In this document: positions 1 to 10,389 of the stretch, piece after piece
How positions within the stretch are numbered: the stretch's first letter is position 1
Layout: each line of letters begins with the position of its first letter
Source: Blepharisma japonicum
Taxonomy: Eukaryota > Ciliophora > Heterotrichea > Heterotrichida > Blepharismidae
DNA length: 64,000 bases
Direction of reading: 5' to 3'
Assembly (NCBI GenBank): GCA_949751835.1
Contig: CATKHK010000009.1
Location: 434,001-498,000, forward strand
Program-made: the position numbers and the translations under genes
The notes under the pieces: model-generated
Seen by the model: only the letters and a program-made list of their open reading frames with translations
Databases searched by the model: none
Told to the model about the DNA's origin: nothing

Positions 1-792
1 AAAATCTTCGACAGGGAATTTCAATTTCAAGCTCTTATGGAGCATTTCAAAATTTTGTGGTGTTCTTAAAACACTGATGGCCTCTCCATCTGCGACCGTA
101 AGTATCCTGAAGTAAACGGCCTGCGTGCTTCCTTCAGTTCTTACTTTGCACTCCTTGATAAATGTCTTCATTTGTGGGTCGTGAGAATTATCACGAAGTG
201 AGTTTTTACGCATGTACAGTTGCTTTTTGAAAGAATTATTTGATGAATAAAGCAATGGCTCAGTGCTGATAAGATGATTTTCTTCTGGCCTGAATATAGC
301 TATAGCAGAAAGAATTAGGCATGTAACGATCCCTAGAACCAAAACACAAGCATGTGTGTAGTTCCAAATTGAGACTGAATTTTCTTCACATGTAAAATGA
401 AGCAAAGACATGATACCTTGAGAAAAAAGATTTGTTGTCCAGAACCACTTGTTACCTATACATGGCGATGCTATCCATCTTTGATATTCAAATATGAGAA
501 GATAAAGACTAAGTAATCATGAAATAGCCATCATAGAGAAAAAGGTTATCCTTGCATATCGAACGCTATCTTCATGAACATCAGAGAAATAAGCTTCCAA
601 TGTGTGTAGGAGGCTGAAGAATATCATAAGAATTGTGCATATTGATTTAACTAAAAGTGACTTCGAAAGATACCTAGACCTGCTTTTTCCGTCCCTATAG
701 TGATATATATAAAGGCAAATAAAACAAATTATATATGCCAGAGGGATGAGATTAAGTAGTAAGTAGATTTCGAATAAATTTTCGTCTTCCAT
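1..792 (-). CDS. Multi-pass membrane protein with PX-like segment, ABCC TMD0-like (partial, 3' end outside window)
   Basis: Reading TGA as Trp, the frame is open from an ATG at 792 to the window edge (264 residues). There are about five hydrophobic segments (roughly residues 8-30, 44-64, 75-98, 112-130 and 140-165), then a soluble segment. The first 165 residues resemble the TMD0 of MRP/ABCC transporters in topology and in a basic loop after TM1. Residues about 205-264 read like the start of a PX phosphoinositide-binding domain (VYFRILTVADGEAISVLRTP, then FEMLHKSL and a fragment of the LKLKFP type). Seen: topology and PX-like pattern. Inferred: an ABCC transporter with a PX insertion. The ATP-binding domains would lie outside the window, so a stand-alone PX membrane protein is equally possible. 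Confidence 0.6.
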
Positions 793-1615
793 TTTCAATA
801 TTACTTACTTATCCGTCCACCAGATTTTGAGAATTTATTAACAAAAATAAAGTGTTCACAAGATTAGCCGTTGCAAAAGCTTTGGTAGGGGGTTATTTTA
901 GATATAATTGAGAATAGACCTTATTCCTCTCTGAAATAGCAATCATTATTTTTTGAAAAATCATTATGTGGTAATATGAGAGCTGGAGAATTTGTGATTG
1001 AGAAGAGTGAGAAAGCCTATTGGATCTAGCTATATATAGTGGAAATTCAAATTATAGTTAATGAAACTCTCAAGAATAGTTATAAATCATATTCTGAATG
1101 ATTAAATAATATCAAAAAGACAAAAAACAATTTTGGACTTTGCCATTGAATTGCGACTGCAACATTTTAAAATCCTTTTAGGTTTATTGCATGAAGTTTA
1201 TATCTTAATTTAAAAATAATCAGCACTATCATTTTTGCAAATTAATGAGGCTATGAAGTTCAAATTATCTTTGTAATAATAAAAAAGAATTTTCTAAATT
1301 ATCATTTCTTCTAAAAGGTCTGATATTTCTTATTCAAAGCTCACTAAACTTCAGTTAAATCTTCTTTTAAGTTTGATAAGATTAGTAATTTTTTGAATTT
1401 TCTCATAAGCTACAGAAAAGAAAATTTTCATATTCCAGAGATTAAAGACAACTCAATAAAATATAATTGATAATGAAGAGAATTAAGGAAATTTTTATCA
1501 AAAAATTAGGAAAGCTTTGCTTTCAACAAATTAACTAAAACTTGAATAATTATTAATTTTCAAAATTATAAGACTGCAAGTAGCTAAAGCTTTAATAAAT
1601 ATTAATTTATCTAAA
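793..1615. other. Intergenic, AT-rich
   Basis: Divergent intergenic region between the membrane protein and PDCD5. No frame of meaningful length in either strand with TGA read as Trp, no tRNA and no clear repeat seen. It must hold both upstream promoters. Confidence 0.6.
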
Positions 1616-1963
1616 ATGGTATCAGATAAGTAGGAGCAAATTCCAAGCCCAGAAGTGCAAAAGCAGCAAGAAGAAGCAAAGCAAGCAAAAGAAGAGCAAA
1701 GGCAAGTCATGATTACACGAATTTGTGACGCTCAAGCTAGAGAAAGACTTAGCAGAGTCGCTCTAGTAAAACCACAAAAAGCTAGGGAAATTGAAGATAT
1801 GCTCATTCAGATGGCAATGAAAGGACAACTTGCAGGACAAGTTAAAGAGCAAGACATCATTCAATTATTAGAAAGAACCACAGAACAAGCCAAAACTTCA
1901 GTCAAAATTGTGAGAAGAAAAGGATCATTTGATTCAGACGAAGAAGATCTTAATGATCTCTAA
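1616..1963 (+). CDS. PDCD5: PDCD5/TFAR19 family DNA-binding protein
   Basis: A 110-residue protein of the programmed cell death 5 family (archaeal and eukaryotic small helical proteins; in eukaryotes linked to nuclear functions and to the chaperonin CCT). The frame begins ATG at 1616, is interrupted at once by a 15-nt intron (1619-1633) containing an in-frame TAG, and continues to TAA. The family core is clear: RICDAQARERLSRVALVKP, followed by KAREIEDMLIQMAMKGQL and the VKEQDIIQLLE segment. A Q/K/E-rich helix precedes it and an acidic tail (SDEEDLNDL) ends it. Length matches the family (about 110-125). The first coding exon is only the start codon. Confidence 0.93.
1619..1633 (+). other. 15-nt intron in PDCD5
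   Basis: GTATCAGATAAGTAG, lying directly after the ATG. Removal keeps frame and removes an in-frame TAG. Confidence 0.88.
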
Positions 1964-2018
1964 TTTTTAAGCTACTCTTAAGCATTAAAATAATACCAAT
2001 TAAAAGGAAAATAATGAA

Positions 2019-3167
2019 TTAATTGTTCTTATTACTCAATAAGGCAAGAAGATATAGAAATAGCCCCACAACATCAATATACATTAGCAGAGCTGCAATC
2101 ACATAATCGTCATAGCTTAATTCTTGATATCTCCCTCCAGCAATAAGTTGGGCATCATAGACGATGAAATACCCATACAAAAGGACAGCAATAAAGCACA
2201 TAATTGTATATAGAACTCTATCATACAAGAAAATCATGAAAAACCCGAACATGGCAAGCGACATAATAGTGATCACCATCATCCCTCCAACAGTCGTAAA
2301 GTCCTTTTTAGTCTTCCATGCATACAAAGTAAGTGAAATTGTAATTACAAGGGTGCTGACTGCAGCAGCTAATACTACTAATTGGTCATAATAAGAACAA
2401 GCGAATGCCACTATATATGATTCGAAAACGGTGAATAAAGCCAATGCATAATAATTGTAAGGGTATCTTCTGGACCATTTTTTGTTGCAGGACACACCAA
2501 TCATGATCGCTATCGTAAAAACCATGCATAATATTACTACTGCAACTGTATGCTTTATTCCTTCTCGAAGCGGCGGAGCTGCACACACAATTCCTACGAA
2601 AATTGCAGTGAATAGCAGCTGACAGCAGAGAAGTGCATACACTTTTTTGATAAATGATTTTCTATCGTTACTCATTGTTTTCATTCCAGCACGCTCAGAA
2701 AGCCGTTTAAAAAGGCTTCACTTGCTTGTGTCGACTTCTGGGTCACTTGAGTCTCCTCCATCAATCTTGTCTTTGATTTGGCTGTTATCTAGAGGGGAAA
2801 CTCCAGAATAGGCTATCTCACCTTTATAAGGCTGATACATATTCCCTGGACCTACAGGATAATTTATCTGCTGATCAGACTGATTTTGGTTCCCATCAGC
2901 GTCAAAAGTTGGCGAGTGTGGCTGATAAGCTTGGTAATTCACTGGAGGATATTGTACACTTACAATTTGAGTTTGCTGTGCTGCTTGCAAGGGAGCCTGA
3001 TTAGCAGGGGATTTTATAACAATTTTTGCCTTTGAGTCTTCTAATTCATCACGCACAACTTTTTCTGGCCCATGATCCACTAATATTTCTGGATTATCAT
3101 GTGGTGCAGTTGAAAACTTTGCTTGGAAATTTTTTGGTTGTTGCGATTGGTCAACATAAGTAGCCAT
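2019..3167 (-). CDS. TMBIM / Bax inhibitor-1 (lifeguard-type) membrane protein
   Basis: A 382-residue protein; one in-frame TGA (2718-2720, Trp) joins two pieces that look separate in the standard code. Residues 1-145 are Pro/Gln/Asn-rich and soluble, like the cytosolic N-terminus of GRINA/lifeguard proteins. The remainder starts with the family signature FIKKVYALLCCQLLFTAIF and has about seven membrane helices, with GMMVITIMSLAMFGFF and the late YFIVYDAQLIAGG motif, whose Asp is implicated in Ca2+ leak in the family. Expected in ER, Golgi or endosomal membranes as a Ca2+ leak/cell-death regulator. Start ATG at 3167 is the first Met. It is transcribed away from the ESCRT gene. Confidence 0.93.
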
Positions 3168-3318
3168 TTGTATTATTTTACCTAGAAAATTATAGTAATG
3201 ATAACATGCACAATTCTAATACCCAGCAATAAAGGGATTTTTATAGAACGTTTAACTATTTAAAAAAGCATCAAAATAGCCTCAGCGTAAAATAGTGTTG
3301 TATAATTAGAAAAATAAT

Positions 3319-3951
3319 ATGGGTGCAAGCAACCCCAAACTTACTCCACAAGAGCAGATGAGAGAGCACAGACGTGGCCTGAAAAGAGCCATGAGAGAGT
3401 TGGACCGTGAGAGAACACATCTCCAAATGGAAGAAAAAAAATTAATCGCAGAAATTAAAAAGCTTGCAAAGCAAAACCAAATTGGGCCGTTGAAAGTCAT
3501 GGCAAAAGACCTTGTCCGCTTGAGACGCCACGTTCAGAAATTTTATGAAATGAAATCACAGCTTCAAGGAGTCGATTTAAGGCTCCAGACCATGAGGTCG
3601 ACCCAGGCTATGTCAGAAGCACTGAGAGGTGTCACACCAGCCTTGGTCGCTTTTAACAAGCAGATGAACTTGCCTGAGCTGAACAGAATGATGCAGGAAT
3701 TTTATAAGGAAAACCAGAGAATGGAAATGACCGAAGAAATGATGGGAGAAGCAGTAGATATGGCGCTGGATAACCCTAACGATGTAGAAGAAAGTGATAA
3801 TGTAGTCAACCAAGTTCTCAGTGAGCTTGGCGTTGAAGTTGCAGCTTCTTTAGAAAGTGCTCCAGCTGGAAAACTTAACAAGCCTGTAGTTGAAGAGTCT
3901 AAAGAACCTCAAATGGCAGATTTAGAGTCTAGATTCAACGCACTAAAATAA
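3319..3951 (+). CDS. VPS2: ESCRT-III subunit Vps2 / CHMP2A
   Basis: A 210-residue charged helical protein that acts in ESCRT-III membrane scission (endosomal sorting, cytokinesis). The N-terminal basic helix LKRAMRELDRERTHLQMEEK and the segment KVMAKDLVRLRR match CHMP2A closely, followed by the acidic half (EEMMGEAVDMALD, VEESDNVVNQVLSELG). The last residues ADLESRFNALK form an MIT-interacting motif that binds Vps4. Length fits the family (about 220). Start ATG at 3319 and TAA stop are unambiguous. Confidence 0.96.
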   Translation: MGASNPKLTPQEQMREHRRGLKRAMRELDRERTHLQMEEKKLIAEIKKLAKQNQIGPLKVMAKDLVRLRRHVQKFYEMKSQLQGVDLRLQTMRSTQAMSEALRGVTPALVAFNKQMNLPELNRMMQEFYKENQRMEMTEEMMGEAVDMALDNPNDVEESDNVVNQVLSELGVEVAASLESAPAGKLNKPVVEESKEPQMADLESRFNALK

Positions 3952-4044
3952 TTATGTTCGAAATTAAAGAGCATTTAAATTTATAAAAATAAACTACAGA
4001 TAGATTTTTTCAGATTTTCAAACGATTTTCGTTAAAATTTAAAA

Positions 4045-5016
4045 ATGAACGAATCTTTTCTTTCGATTGGAAAACTTAAGGAGAAATTTGAATCGATTAA
4101 GCACGACATAAAAACAATTGAAATGAAAAAACAGATTATTTTAGCAAAGTCTGGGGACGGAGCAGAAAATGCAAGAAGTAAATCAGTGATAAAAGTGAAA
4201 GAAATTAGAGAGAGAAAAAAAAGAAATTTCCCGTTATGAAATGATAATGAGGAGAAACTAGTGATTCAACAGTTACCTGAATTTAAAATTCAGCTAAAAA
4301 TATCAGAAAATGATATATTTGACAAAGAGCTATATGTTGAAATGAGAAGAGAAAACAGAAAGATGGAAAGAAAAATTAAGTCTCTAGAAAGTGATAATAA
4401 GGTTTTGAGTGAGGATAATGAGACATTAAAGAAAGAGATAGAAATTATGAAGGGAAAAATTAATGAAAATGATAATTTGTTAATTATCGAACAAAAGAAA
4501 ACTGAAAATACAGCAAAATATAACGAAAAGTTAAGAGGAAAAATTGTAAAGTTGAAGAAAAAATTAGATGCTGCCAAAGAAAATGACCAAAATTACAGCA
4601 CTCAAGTAAATAACTCTAAACTCAATGAAGCTCCTACTGGAAATCCTTTAAACGAAATAAGATGCATCATGAATAATTGCTTAAAACCATCTACTAACTC
4701 AATTAAAAAGCCGCAAACAAAATGCGAAAGTTTTCAACAGTTTAAAACCGCCCAAAAAACTCCATCAATGGCTATTTCTAACATCGACCTCTCTACCCTT
4801 TCATGCATCCCTCTCTCTTCAGATTCATTCGATAAAGATACTCTAAGTACCTCCACCCAATGTGATATTTTCATCCCTCCTCTCCCTCCAAAGTCTTCAA
4901 AAAAGCCACTAGAAGAGATCTCGTCCTACCATTCTTCATTCCAAGAAAAGCGCTCAATTCTCCAAAGCCTCCACACTTCAGATTATTTTCTCCCTAATAA
5001 GAAATCCTATCTGTAA
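4045..5016 (+). CDS. Coiled-coil protein, unknown function
   Basis: A 323-residue frame, made of two pieces joined through TGA (Trp) at 4237-4239. Residues 1-64 are basic, and residues about 85-185 are a strong charged coiled coil (Glu/Lys/Asn heptads, e.g. VEMRRENRKMERKIKSLESD). The last 120 residues are Ser/Thr/Pro-rich and probably disordered (KSSKKPLEEISSYHSSFQEK). No catalytic motif is seen. It sits 93 nt after VPS2 on the same strand and 37 nt before the SPAG8-like gene, so it is tightly packed. I do not recognise a family. Confidence 0.8.
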
Positions 5017-5053
5017 ATTATTTAAAAATTCTTCCATAATAAAAATATCAGTT

Positions 5054-5767
5054 ATGACAGACGCTTATAACAAGTATCCAAAACAATCGGCTGGGACACT
5101 CATAGGGAACTGGTATGAAGAAAGAGAGCTACGTGATCTCACAGGCCATGGACGTAACTACCCCATTCACCATGTTCCTAAAAAAGAAGGCGAACCTGCA
5201 GCCTTGCGTGACCGTGATGGCACAGATACAAGGGTCCATGGGACCTCTTGGGAAGAAAAGCATGCCACTATGAATCATACTTATGGGGCAGCTACAAATC
5301 CAGCTGATCAGCTTAGAAAAGTAGGAAGAAGGGAAGAGCTTCTCAAGTCCCAGATTCATCAAGCAATTTCTAATGAAATTAAGCAAAAAACTGACGAAGA
5401 AGAAGTGCTAAGAAATACAAGGATTTTTGAAACCACCACTCAAGGTACTTTTGGATGGCAAGTTCCGAACGAAAAAATTGGAAAAAGAGTGATGAAAACT
5501 CAAGATGGAGCAGAAACTGAAGCAAATGATGAAATATGGGCTGTGGAGCATGGGATTAGGGTGCCAAAGCCAAGAAGGCCTCTGGAACAGCTTGAAGAAG
5601 AGGTGATTCGTGCACAACAGCCTATAACTTTGTATTCAGATACTTTGCAGCAAGAAATATTTCCAGTTTCAGCTGTCAAAGGAAGCAATCCATTTGCTAA
5701 GTCTTGTGGATTTACTCAGCCAATCCAGCAGACAAGAGGTGCGAATGGATTTCAAGGCAACGTTTAG
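5054..5767 (+). CDS. SPAG8: SPAG8/CFAP143-like axonemal microtubule inner protein
   Basis: A 237-residue protein. It shares ordered blocks with vertebrate SPAG8, a doublet-microtubule luminal protein: an early IGNWYEEREL block (SPAG8 has a similar NWEEERA), a central REELLKSQIHQAISNEIKQ helix followed by RNTRIFETTTQ, and a C-terminal SNPFAKSCGFTQPI block (SPAG8 has PFRKNCSFSTP). Basic, Gly/Asn-rich and without membrane segments. This fits a richly ciliated cell. The match is from remembered family features, so it needs a profile search. Start ATG at 5054 is the only nearby Met. Confidence 0.8.
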   Translation: MTDAYNKYPKQSAGTLIGNWYEERELRDLTGHGRNYPIHHVPKKEGEPAALRDRDGTDTRVHGTSWEEKHATMNHTYGAATNPADQLRKVGRREELLKSQIHQAISNEIKQKTDEEEVLRNTRIFETTTQGTFGWQVPNEKIGKRVMKTQDGAETEANDEIWAVEHGIRVPKPRRPLEQLEEEVIRAQQPITLYSDTLQQEIFPVSAVKGSNPFAKSCGFTQPIQQTRGANGFQGNV

Positions 5768-7778
5768 TCTTAATGATAATCTTTACAATGGATATAGAAA
5801 ATATTTTAATTTTTTTAATCATTAAGATGCTGACATAATCATTTTGTCTTTGTCCCAAAGTGATTGGCTTATGAACTTTAAAATATTAAAGTTCTTCCGT
5901 TTTGAATAGAAAAATTGACTAAAAAGCAGATCTTATTAACTAAAGTTTCTGCTAAAGGAATATTTGATAAAAACTATTAATCATTGGAGATCAAACTTTT
6001 CTTTACCATTTTGTGAGGCATTCTTTATCTGATTTTTATGCAGTAATTCTCTTTGAAGTTTTACAGGCTATTTTAGGCCCTAAATTCAAAAATATAAAAG
6101 ATTGTGGTATTGCAGCTTTATTTTTATGCTTAAATCTCTTATAGATAACTTACTAACTTCACTTGAGTTATTCATGCAAATGATTTTACCCTTGGACCTC
6201 ATTATTAAGTCTATTTTCATTTACCATTTTGGGTTAATTACTCTTCAATGCGAAATGCATAATATCTAAGATAGAATCATTGAGCTTTAACTTCAATTCA
6301 TTGCAGCATCGATAATATTGTCTATCTATATATTATTCTTAGCGAACCTGCAATTACCTTTTCTAATTTTTATCCCTATACTTTCTGCACTATATTGAAT
6401 GAATGTGAAGAATTTAAGCAGTTTTATCGATATACTTTAATCTTCATACATAGCTTTTGTTCAGTTCTTCCTAACTTTTGAATTTTCCTTGGCAGTTTCT
6501 ATTTGAATTCCCATTTTTAGCGAAAGTCACAATATTTTAGGCTTTTTAGGCCAAAAAACTCAAAATAATGTGAGGCAGAGTCAAATTATTAAAGTATCTC
6601 ATCGCCATAAACATTTCTTTAAATTTTATATCACTACGCAAAAATATTTGCATTGAATAATATACCAATTGCATTTGTGCACAAGCGAAATATATAAATC
6701 TTCGAAAATAATCAGCCCTACAAGTTTGCATTTTTCGCAAATCTCATTTTAGATTTTTGCAGAAAATATTCAATTGACATTAAAAAAAAATAGGTAAATT
6801 TAATTAATAAAAATTTAAAAAACCTGATAACTTTATGATAATTATAAAAAGAGATTTTACATGCAAAGCAAAAAATAAATCTGCATTCAGCCACTTGCAA
6901 TTCTGCTATTTTTTAAAAAATACTTTTACGTTATTTTTTTCAAAATCTTGAGAGAATCTCTTAGAAAATTTTGCATTTTAAGAGAATATTTTATTATTTC
7001 AATAACTTTATTTTAATTTCGTTCTTGGACATATTTTGATTATTTATCAATTTTAAATTTAAGTAAAAAGGCAAATAAAATATTGAAATTGTGTTTGAAA
7101 AAAATGGCCTCAAACATTCAGATTTAGTCTACTAAGAGATATCTGCTAAAATTTGATTTATTTGAATTTATTTACTCAGATTGCCTATCTTCTAACGTTG
7201 TAAAAAGATATTTTCGCATTGTATCAGATACGGCTTTAAGCAAGCTAAGCCAGCTAAGTTTATGCAATGAAAGCCAAAGATAATCGAGAAGCACAGACCA
7301 AGAAAGGTAAAAAAGTTATTCAAAGCAGCAAATTGAAAAAAAATCAGTTTCTGTTATTTTTAGGAGATTAATCAACTATTAAAGTGCAGTAGTTTTGAGC
7401 ACTCAAAAACAATAGCAAGGTCTGAGCCACCTCAGAATAAATTGATTTTAAGCAAGAAAGGCAGTTTTCTTTTAATTACCCCGAATTTTAATTTTCCCCA
7501 TAAGGCCATCATGTTGTCTTCTTCATTCTTACATTCAAATCTGAATTAAAATTGAAAACTATAATTTAAGATTTAAATACTGCTTGAGACCACCAACAGT
7601 TCCAAGCAAAATTATTAAGTAAAATACTTCCGACATGCCTAAAATTCCATATTTAAAAATCCAATGCAATTTTCCATATTGTTTTTTGAAAGCATTATCC
7701 ACTATAATAGCTAATTATCATGGTAAAATTGCGCTGTCTTTACCGGCAATTTATTGAGTTGCCATATAATAATAAATT
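5768..7778. other. 2-kb gene-poor AT-rich region
   Basis: The longest non-coding stretch in the window. Very AT-rich, with no conserved protein frame under the TGA=Trp code and no tRNA. One 50-codon frame on the minus strand (7512 down to 7360) has TGA at Trp-like positions and somewhat higher GC, but resembles nothing I know and is not called. The 5' region of the zinc finger gene lies at its right end. Confidence 0.55.
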
Positions 7779-8273
7779 ATGGATCAAAGTAGAGAAAAAT
7801 TACCTAAAGTTATAGACCTGTCAACCCAACCTAATATGACGCCTTTCACGTGTCATATCTGCAATACGTCTTTTAACGGGTTGGAAGACCTTGTGAGTCA
7901 CATAGGTGCAAACGTTTGGAAATCTGCTGAGGCTGAGCCATGCTTTTCCTTTCCTGAAAATAGCATGGATAACTTAAACCTCTATGAAGCGAGTAATTAC
8001 AAATACTCTTGCACTTACTGTAGCAGAACGTTTGACAATGAAAAAGGATTAAAATTGCATTCAGGGAAGAAGCATCCTCAGCAAGAAAAAAGTGAACTTT
8101 GTCCAAGGTGCGGCAACAAATTCGTTCATAAATATGCCTTAGATTTTCATATAAAACAAGTCCATGAAAAGTCAACTAGAGCTGCATGTACAAAATGTAA
8201 AAAGTCATTCTATAATAAATATGTACTCCAGCGTCATTTTCAAAAGTGCAACCCCTTCCATTCATTAATATAG
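7779..8273 (+). CDS. C2H2 zinc finger protein
   Basis: A 164-residue protein with four finger-like units: residues 25-41 (C-x2-C then only one clear His, degenerate), YSCTYCSRTF..KLHSGKKH, LCPRCGNKF..FHIKQVH, and CTKCKKSF..RHFQKC (CCHC ending). The two middle fingers are canonical C2H2 with hydrophobic core residues in place. Likely nucleic-acid binding, possibly a transcription factor; no other domain is present. Isolated gene with about 2 kb of empty upstream sequence. Confidence 0.85.
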   Translation: MDQSREKLPKVIDLSTQPNMTPFTCHICNTSFNGLEDLVSHIGANVWKSAEAEPCFSFPENSMDNLNLYEASNYKYSCTYCSRTFDNEKGLKLHSGKKHPQQEKSELCPRCGNKFVHKYALDFHIKQVHEKSTRAACTKCKKSFYNKYVLQRHFQKCNPFHSLI

Positions 8274-8786
8274 CTAAAAATATAAAAATGGAAAATCCTA
8301 AAATAAATTTGTTCTAAAGTTTAAAGGAGAGTTTTGAGTAGCATAGATGCAATTCTAAAATATCTATTCTCATTTATTTTGATATTATTTTTTGATGTCT
8401 TAGGATTTTATAGAGAATAGTTCGGCCCTTTACTTTTGCTTGTTGGAGCATAATAACAGTAAAATATCTTTATTCTGATAATATACAGTCATTTTCTTTA
8501 ATTTATTTTTATTAATTATAGAAATGATAAAAATCATGCAAAAAATTTCCTAATCCCTGCATAAAAAAAGACAAAAAATTAAAATGCTTTTATTTAGCAG
8601 AGAAGTTTATAAAAATCTCATTTGAAACCAGTCACATATCCCTCAAAATTGTCAAAAATTACCCTAAATCTTAATTTACAAGCAATTTCAAAAATTTCAT
8701 GTCTTGGGTCTTCGCACTGATACAGTCAGCACTCAAGTAAAAATACTTTTTGAAATTAAAATGGCTTTATTAGAATTGAATAGAAA
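8274..8786. other. Intergenic, AT-rich
   Basis: No frame, RNA gene or repeat is visible. Contains the zinc finger gene 3' end and the RAD1 promoter. Confidence 0.55.
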
Positions 8787-9594
8787 ATGGAACCTCAACT
8801 TTTTTCCCGCATTTCGAAAATCGAGCTCTTATTAAGCATTCTCGCCTCATTAAAGGCAATAAAAAATCAAGTATGTTTTACAGTAGCGGCTTTTAATGGT
8901 TTTTCAAAAAGAAAGAGCATATTTCCTTTCGGCAAGTCCATCACATGATTTAGTCGCTGAAGGCTATTTATCACAGCTAGAATTCGATATATATAATGTA
9001 ATTGCTGATATCGAAATTATGGTTGACATCAAAGGATTGAGATCAGTCTTAAAAGCTTTATCAGCGACTGAAAATACCATGAATCTAACTATGGAGTATC
9101 CATACAAAGATAACAAGCTTCTTCTTATGGTGGAAGAAACAAACTCCTATTCAACTCAATTTTGCCTAGACACATATATGGTAGAACCTCAGCCTGTCCT
9201 CGAATTATCAGACAAAATCAATGCGACAATAAAATTTAATGATCCGCGCATCATTAAGCAAGCCATGGAAGTTGCTTGCTATGGCCGCAACGAAATCGGG
9301 ATCTTTTTAAGCTTCAACGTTGAAAGACCTTATTGCTTTTTCACTAGAGATGATAACGTAACTGGCATTAAAAGCCGCGTTGCAATCCCTCTTAATGACC
9401 AAATTGACTGTAAAGTCAGCCAACCTTGTGAGAAAATGTTTTCCTCAAAACTCCTCAGAAACGTGGCAGGTCTACCAAAGTGCTCTCAAGTAGAGATGAT
9501 TATGCATGAAGAAGGCGTCCTAGAAGTTCGCGTTATTTTAAGCAATGATGCATGGATTAGGCATTTTATTAACCCTACAGAAGAAAGAAATTAA
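8787..9594 (+). CDS. RAD1: Rad1-like subunit of the 9-1-1 checkpoint clamp
   Basis: A 263-residue protein once a 16-nt intron (8871-8886) is removed. Rad1, Rad9 and Hus1 form a PCNA-like ring loaded at damaged DNA. The order of segments follows Rad1: an N-terminal helix (LLLSILASLKAI), a mid segment VDIKGLRSVLKALS matching the INLTVLLDCLSIFG element, then LTMEYPYKDNKLLLMVEE matching the GYPLMLFLEE strand, and a second clamp half (AIPLNDQIDCKVSQPC). Length is close to Rad1 (about 280). Hus1 is the main alternative. Without the intron the ATG at 8787 would be out of frame with the body, so the intron decides the start. Confidence 0.75.
8871..8886 (+). other. 16-nt intron in RAD1
   Basis: GTATGTTTTACAGTAG. 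Its removal joins the ATG-8787 frame to the conserved body after codon 28. Confidence 0.8.
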
Positions 9595-9614
9595 TAACTT
9601 TAAATATAATAAAA

Positions 9615-10307
9615 ATGCTAGCCAAGAAAGCTAGACAAGTTTACTATGATGCAATTGCTGCCCAAAGAATCCAGAAAGAAAAAGATCCTTTCCCAGTTGA
9701 TGAGGCATGGTATGAAGAAGCACCAAATTATTTTAAGAAAGCACCTATCGAGCCTAAAGGGAATTTAGCTAAATTGGTAGCAGGTTGGGCTCAAACAGTC
9801 AGAGTGAACAACCCTTATAGATATGCCAATAGAGATGAAAACCATTATTTCAAGAATCCACAGACAAATTGGGGAGTTTATAAAGGACTTGAAATCGGTG
9901 GAGACAATGTGAAAGATATGGGGATAGGCAGGGCTGAGTTTAGAGCTCCAGGAATCCAAAAAGGGACTCAAGGCTTTGAATGGCTATTAGACCAGAATTG
10001 CCAGATTTACTATAACTTTCCTAACCACATGCATCGTGTCCCTAAAAGTTTGCCATTTGAAGAACAGAGAGGAAGATGGGTTTTGCAGTCAGAAAAAGCA
10101 AGTGCAGGCAAAAACCCTATGGATGGGATGAACCAGAGTTATCAAGGTGGAAGAAGGAAAAAAATGGCCTGGTTTGATAGCATGGAAAGTGCAGTAAATT
10201 TCGCATATTACATGGGCTGGAATTTTGATGTCGTGCTGCCAAGATTCAGATATCATACAAGGAAGAGCTACTCCGACAATTTCAAATATAGACCTCCTAA
10301 AAACTAA
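9615..10307 (+). CDS. NDUFS4: NDUFS4-like subunit of mitochondrial complex I
   Basis: A 230-residue protein. The C-terminal 95 residues carry the ETC complex I 18-kDa (NDUFS4) signature: W-x-L then a KNPMDGMN block (NPLMGW in animals), then SMESAVNFAYYMGWNFDVVL and KSYSDNFKYRP. The N-terminal 130 residues (rich in Trp, Tyr, Asn, Pro) are an extension not found in animal NDUFS4 and could be a ciliate-specific addition. The basic N-terminus MLAKKARQVYYDAI fits a mitochondrial presequence. It lies 20 nt after RAD1 and is convergent with the Ca2+-ATPase. Confidence 0.85.
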   Translation: MLAKKARQVYYDAIAAQRIQKEKDPFPVDEAWYEEAPNYFKKAPIEPKGNLAKLVAGWAQTVRVNNPYRYANRDENHYFKNPQTNWGVYKGLEIGGDNVKDMGIGRAEFRAPGIQKGTQGFEWLLDQNCQIYYNFPNHMHRVPKSLPFEEQRGRWVLQSEKASAGKNPMDGMNQSYQGGRRKKMAWFDSMESAVNFAYYMGWNFDVVLPRFRYHTRKSYSDNFKYRPPKN

Positions 10308-10389
10308 TCTAGTTTGGGATAATTCCTTATAGAATTGATATAAATAGATTATTAGAGATAAAGTTTAATTAAAAGCTTTATCTAGATAA

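Noticed and set aside
2019-3167. Two separate genes (a Pro/Gln-rich soluble protein and a short TMBIM protein) in the standard code
   Set aside because: The only break is a TGA that the genetic code here reads as Trp; the N-terminal Pro-rich tail plus TMBIM core is the normal lifeguard layout.
7360-7512. 50-codon minus-strand frame with Trp TGA codons
   Set aside because: Has acceptable composition but no homologue I recognise and no clear boundaries; too weak to list as a gene.
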